From Candidatus Coatesiibacteriota bacterium (GTDB lineage: Bacteria; RBG-13-66-14; B26-G2), in NCBI GenBank assembly GCA_003647715.1, contig QMNJ01000081.1:1-7058 (forward strand): a stretch of 7,058 bases of DNA, given 5' to 3'. Within the stretch, counting starts at the first letter, position 1, and the number at the start of each line of letters is the position of its first letter. A model generated the notes under the pieces. That model searched no databases. It saw only the letters and a program-made list of their open reading frames with translations, and was not told the DNA's origin. The position numbers were made by a program, and so were the translations under genes. Of the stretch, positions 5,618-7,058 are shown piece after piece.

Positions 5618-7058
5618 AATTTAGAAACTTCCAATTTATACCAAACTGGTAGTTCCTTGGCTCGGGAGGATAACTTCCCTCTTCATCTGTTATTTCTGTG
5701 TTCAACAGGTTATCAAAGTTTGCGAATACCTCAAAGGAGCCGATGGTGAGACCGGCTGAAAGCGATATATTGGTATAGGGCTCCGACCTTGGCTCTTCTG
5801 CCTTATTTGCCTCATATGACTGAAGCCATGAACCATACCTGCTAATCCCCAGATAAGCAAAGGGATTTATCTCATTCACAATCTCCCTATCAAATCCAAA
5901 ATAGCCATTAACCACATAATTGGAAATATAGGGTATATCAGAAAAACACTTATAACCAGAAGCCCTAACCCTGAAACCTCTCCAGAGAATAATATCACTC
6001 TCCAGACCAGCACAATTTTTTCTCTCTTCCAGTATGTTTGAAGACCTCATAAATATCTGAAGTCGCATTCTATCCGGGATATACAATCTTACTCCACCGA
6101 TAATACTGTCCTTTTTTCTGTTCCCATCTGCCCAAAGGTCACCCATACAAGATACGAAAGGCACTATATTTGAGTTGGTGAAGAAACTGCCCGAAAGACC
6201 TATTGCTATTCTCTTATTATTATATGATATGTAGTCAGAACGACAACTTATAAGATACATTCCTTCATCCCTGAGTAAAAGGTCAGAACTGAAATTGTAT
6301 ATTCTTTGACCACCAAGGTCTCTTATACTAAAAGTCGGTAAAAAGGTTAAATTATCTCCCGAGCCGAATCTCAAACCTCCACCAATATCATACAGGGCAT
6401 CAGGAGATACTGCCTCGCCCGAAAGATAGGCAAACCTAATGAATGGAGACACCGACCCATCACAATTAAACCGTGGCTTTACCGATATCAACTTGTAGCC
6501 CATATCAAACTCTTCATCAGAATACCTATTAACCACACCACCGGAATAGACAAAATCAACAGGTATCTCAAGCCAATCTGAAGTCGCAATTGACGAAACT
6601 GATAATGAGCCATAGGATGTATTAGGGTATCTTCCAAAGCCGCTGGTAAGGTTGCGCTCGCCACCAACCGATGTATTCAGGTGCGGCACCGAGAAGTCGG
6701 TATAGAACCTGTATCTCTCGGTGTTGAAATTACCATCTGACAGAAATACCCCCGTAATCGGCTGTTCTCGCCTGACAGGAATATTCATCAACTCAACCGA
6801 TGAGAACCAAGAAGAAGCAACCTCCGGTCCACCATAGCATATCACAATCTTTCCTATTGAGGTTAATGGGTAGAAAAATGGCTCATAATCTGAGGGCTCA
6901 ATATCCAAATACAACCAGTTCTTTGAAAAATCAACACCCTCTCCCATAATACCAACCAATCCCTTACCCTTAATCGGTGAGAGATATAAAAGTGGACAAC
7001 GGGCAAGATAACTGTCTATATTGATATATGCCATCCTGTTCAGGCACTCTCTATTACA
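5616..7058 (-). CDS. TonB-dependent-receptor-like outer-membrane protein, C-terminal part (cut by window edge)
   Basis: This is probably an outer-membrane beta-barrel of the TonB-dependent receptor type; the ligand cannot be told. The frame is open to the right edge (eight codons before the ATG at 7034, no stop). The sequence after that ATG is not a signal peptide, so the real start lies outside and 480 residues are visible. Counting from that ATG, residues 8-85 resemble the end of a plug domain. The stretch PLTSIGKIVICYGGP (56-70) fits the plug pattern P-x-x-I-x-x-I-x-V-x-x-G-P, followed by a degenerate SSVELMNI. Residues about 105-470 are alternating aromatic and hydrophobic strands with polar loops. 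The end, FANFDNLLNTEITD then PRNYQFGINWKF, is the classic receptor C-terminus, with two extra residues (Leu-Asn) after the terminal Phe. The barrel is shorter than in full-size receptors. Nine cysteines are visible, many for such a protein. deoA follows after 14 nt. Confidence 0.8.
   Translation of the reverse strand, partial: CNRECLNRMAYINIDSYLARCPLLYLSPIKGKGLVGIMGEGVDFSKNWLYLDIEPSDYEPFFYPLTSIGKIVICYGGPEVASSWFSSVELMNIPVRREQPITGVFLSDGNFNTERYRFYTDFSVPHLNTSVGGERNLTSGFGRYPNTSYGSLSVSSIATSDWLEIPVDFVYSGGVVNRYSDEEFDMGYKLISVKPRFNCDGSVSPFIRFAYLSGEAVSPDALYDIGGGLRFGSGDNLTFLPTFSIRDLGGQRIYNFSSDLLLRDEGMYLISCRSDYISYNNKRIAIGLSGSFFTNSNIVPFVSCMGDLWADGNRKKDSIIGGVRLYIPDRMRLQIFMRSSNILEERKNCAGLESDIILWRGFRVRASGYKCFSDIPYISNYVVNGYFGFDREIVNEINPFAYLGISRYGSWLQSYEANKAEEPRSEPYTNISLSAGLTIGSFEVFANFDNLLNTEITDEEGSYPPEPRNYQFGINWKFLN

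Noticed and set aside
7032..7034. ATG at 7034 as the true start of the outer-membrane protein
   Set aside because: The frame stays open upstream to the window edge. No good ribosome-binding site precedes the ATG, no signal peptide follows it, and plug-domain sequence begins almost at once, so the gene must start outside the window.

Overview
The window holds eight protein-coding genes, all on the minus strand and packed almost without gaps. The visible gaps and overlaps, in transcription order, are 14, about 76, 62, -17, 24, -4 and -11 nt. No RNA gene, mobile element or CRISPR array is visible, and both end genes are cut by the window edges. Base composition is roughly low-to-mid 40s % G+C by eye. 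The coding strand is purine-rich, with many AGA/AGG and ATA codons. The first gene encodes a TonB-receptor-like outer-membrane beta-barrel, so the source should be a diderm bacterium. The tryptophanyl-tRNA synthetase carries a four-cysteine motif known from the [4Fe-4S] enzyme of Thermotoga maritima, which suggests an anaerobic and perhaps thermophilic lifestyle. I cannot name the lineage from the sequence; an uncultured anaerobic diderm phylum is a reasonable guess.

Layout in direction of transcription (right to left): (1) 7058-5616, C-terminal 480 residues of a TonB-dependent-receptor-like outer-membrane protein, with its start outside the window; (2) 5601-4345, thymidine/pyrimidine-nucleoside phosphorylase (deoA); (3) about 4268-3357, XerC/XerD-family tyrosine recombinase, preceded by an AT-rich gap with a plausible sigma-70-type promoter; (4) 3294-2608, M50 site-2-type membrane zinc protease; (5) 2624-2085, small exported protein with a possible PsbP/DUF1795-like fold, starting inside gene 4; (6) 2060-1068, tryptophanyl-tRNA synthetase (trpS); (7) 1071-340, scpA, overlapping trpS by ATGA; (8) 350-1, scpB, overlapping scpA and cut by the left edge.

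From memory, the set xerD / nucleoside phosphorylase / M50 protease / trpS / scpA / scpB is a recurrent housekeeping neighbourhood in several bacterial phyla. ScpA and ScpB act together with SMC in chromosome condensation, and the Xer recombinase resolves chromosome dimers, so part of the cluster concerns chromosome segregation. The other genes serve nucleoside salvage, membrane proteolysis and translation. I found no convincing undescribed system. The points most worth a second look are the Fe-S-type TrpRS, the extra exported protein overlapping the M50 gene, the cysteine-rich barrel and the insertion in the recombinase.
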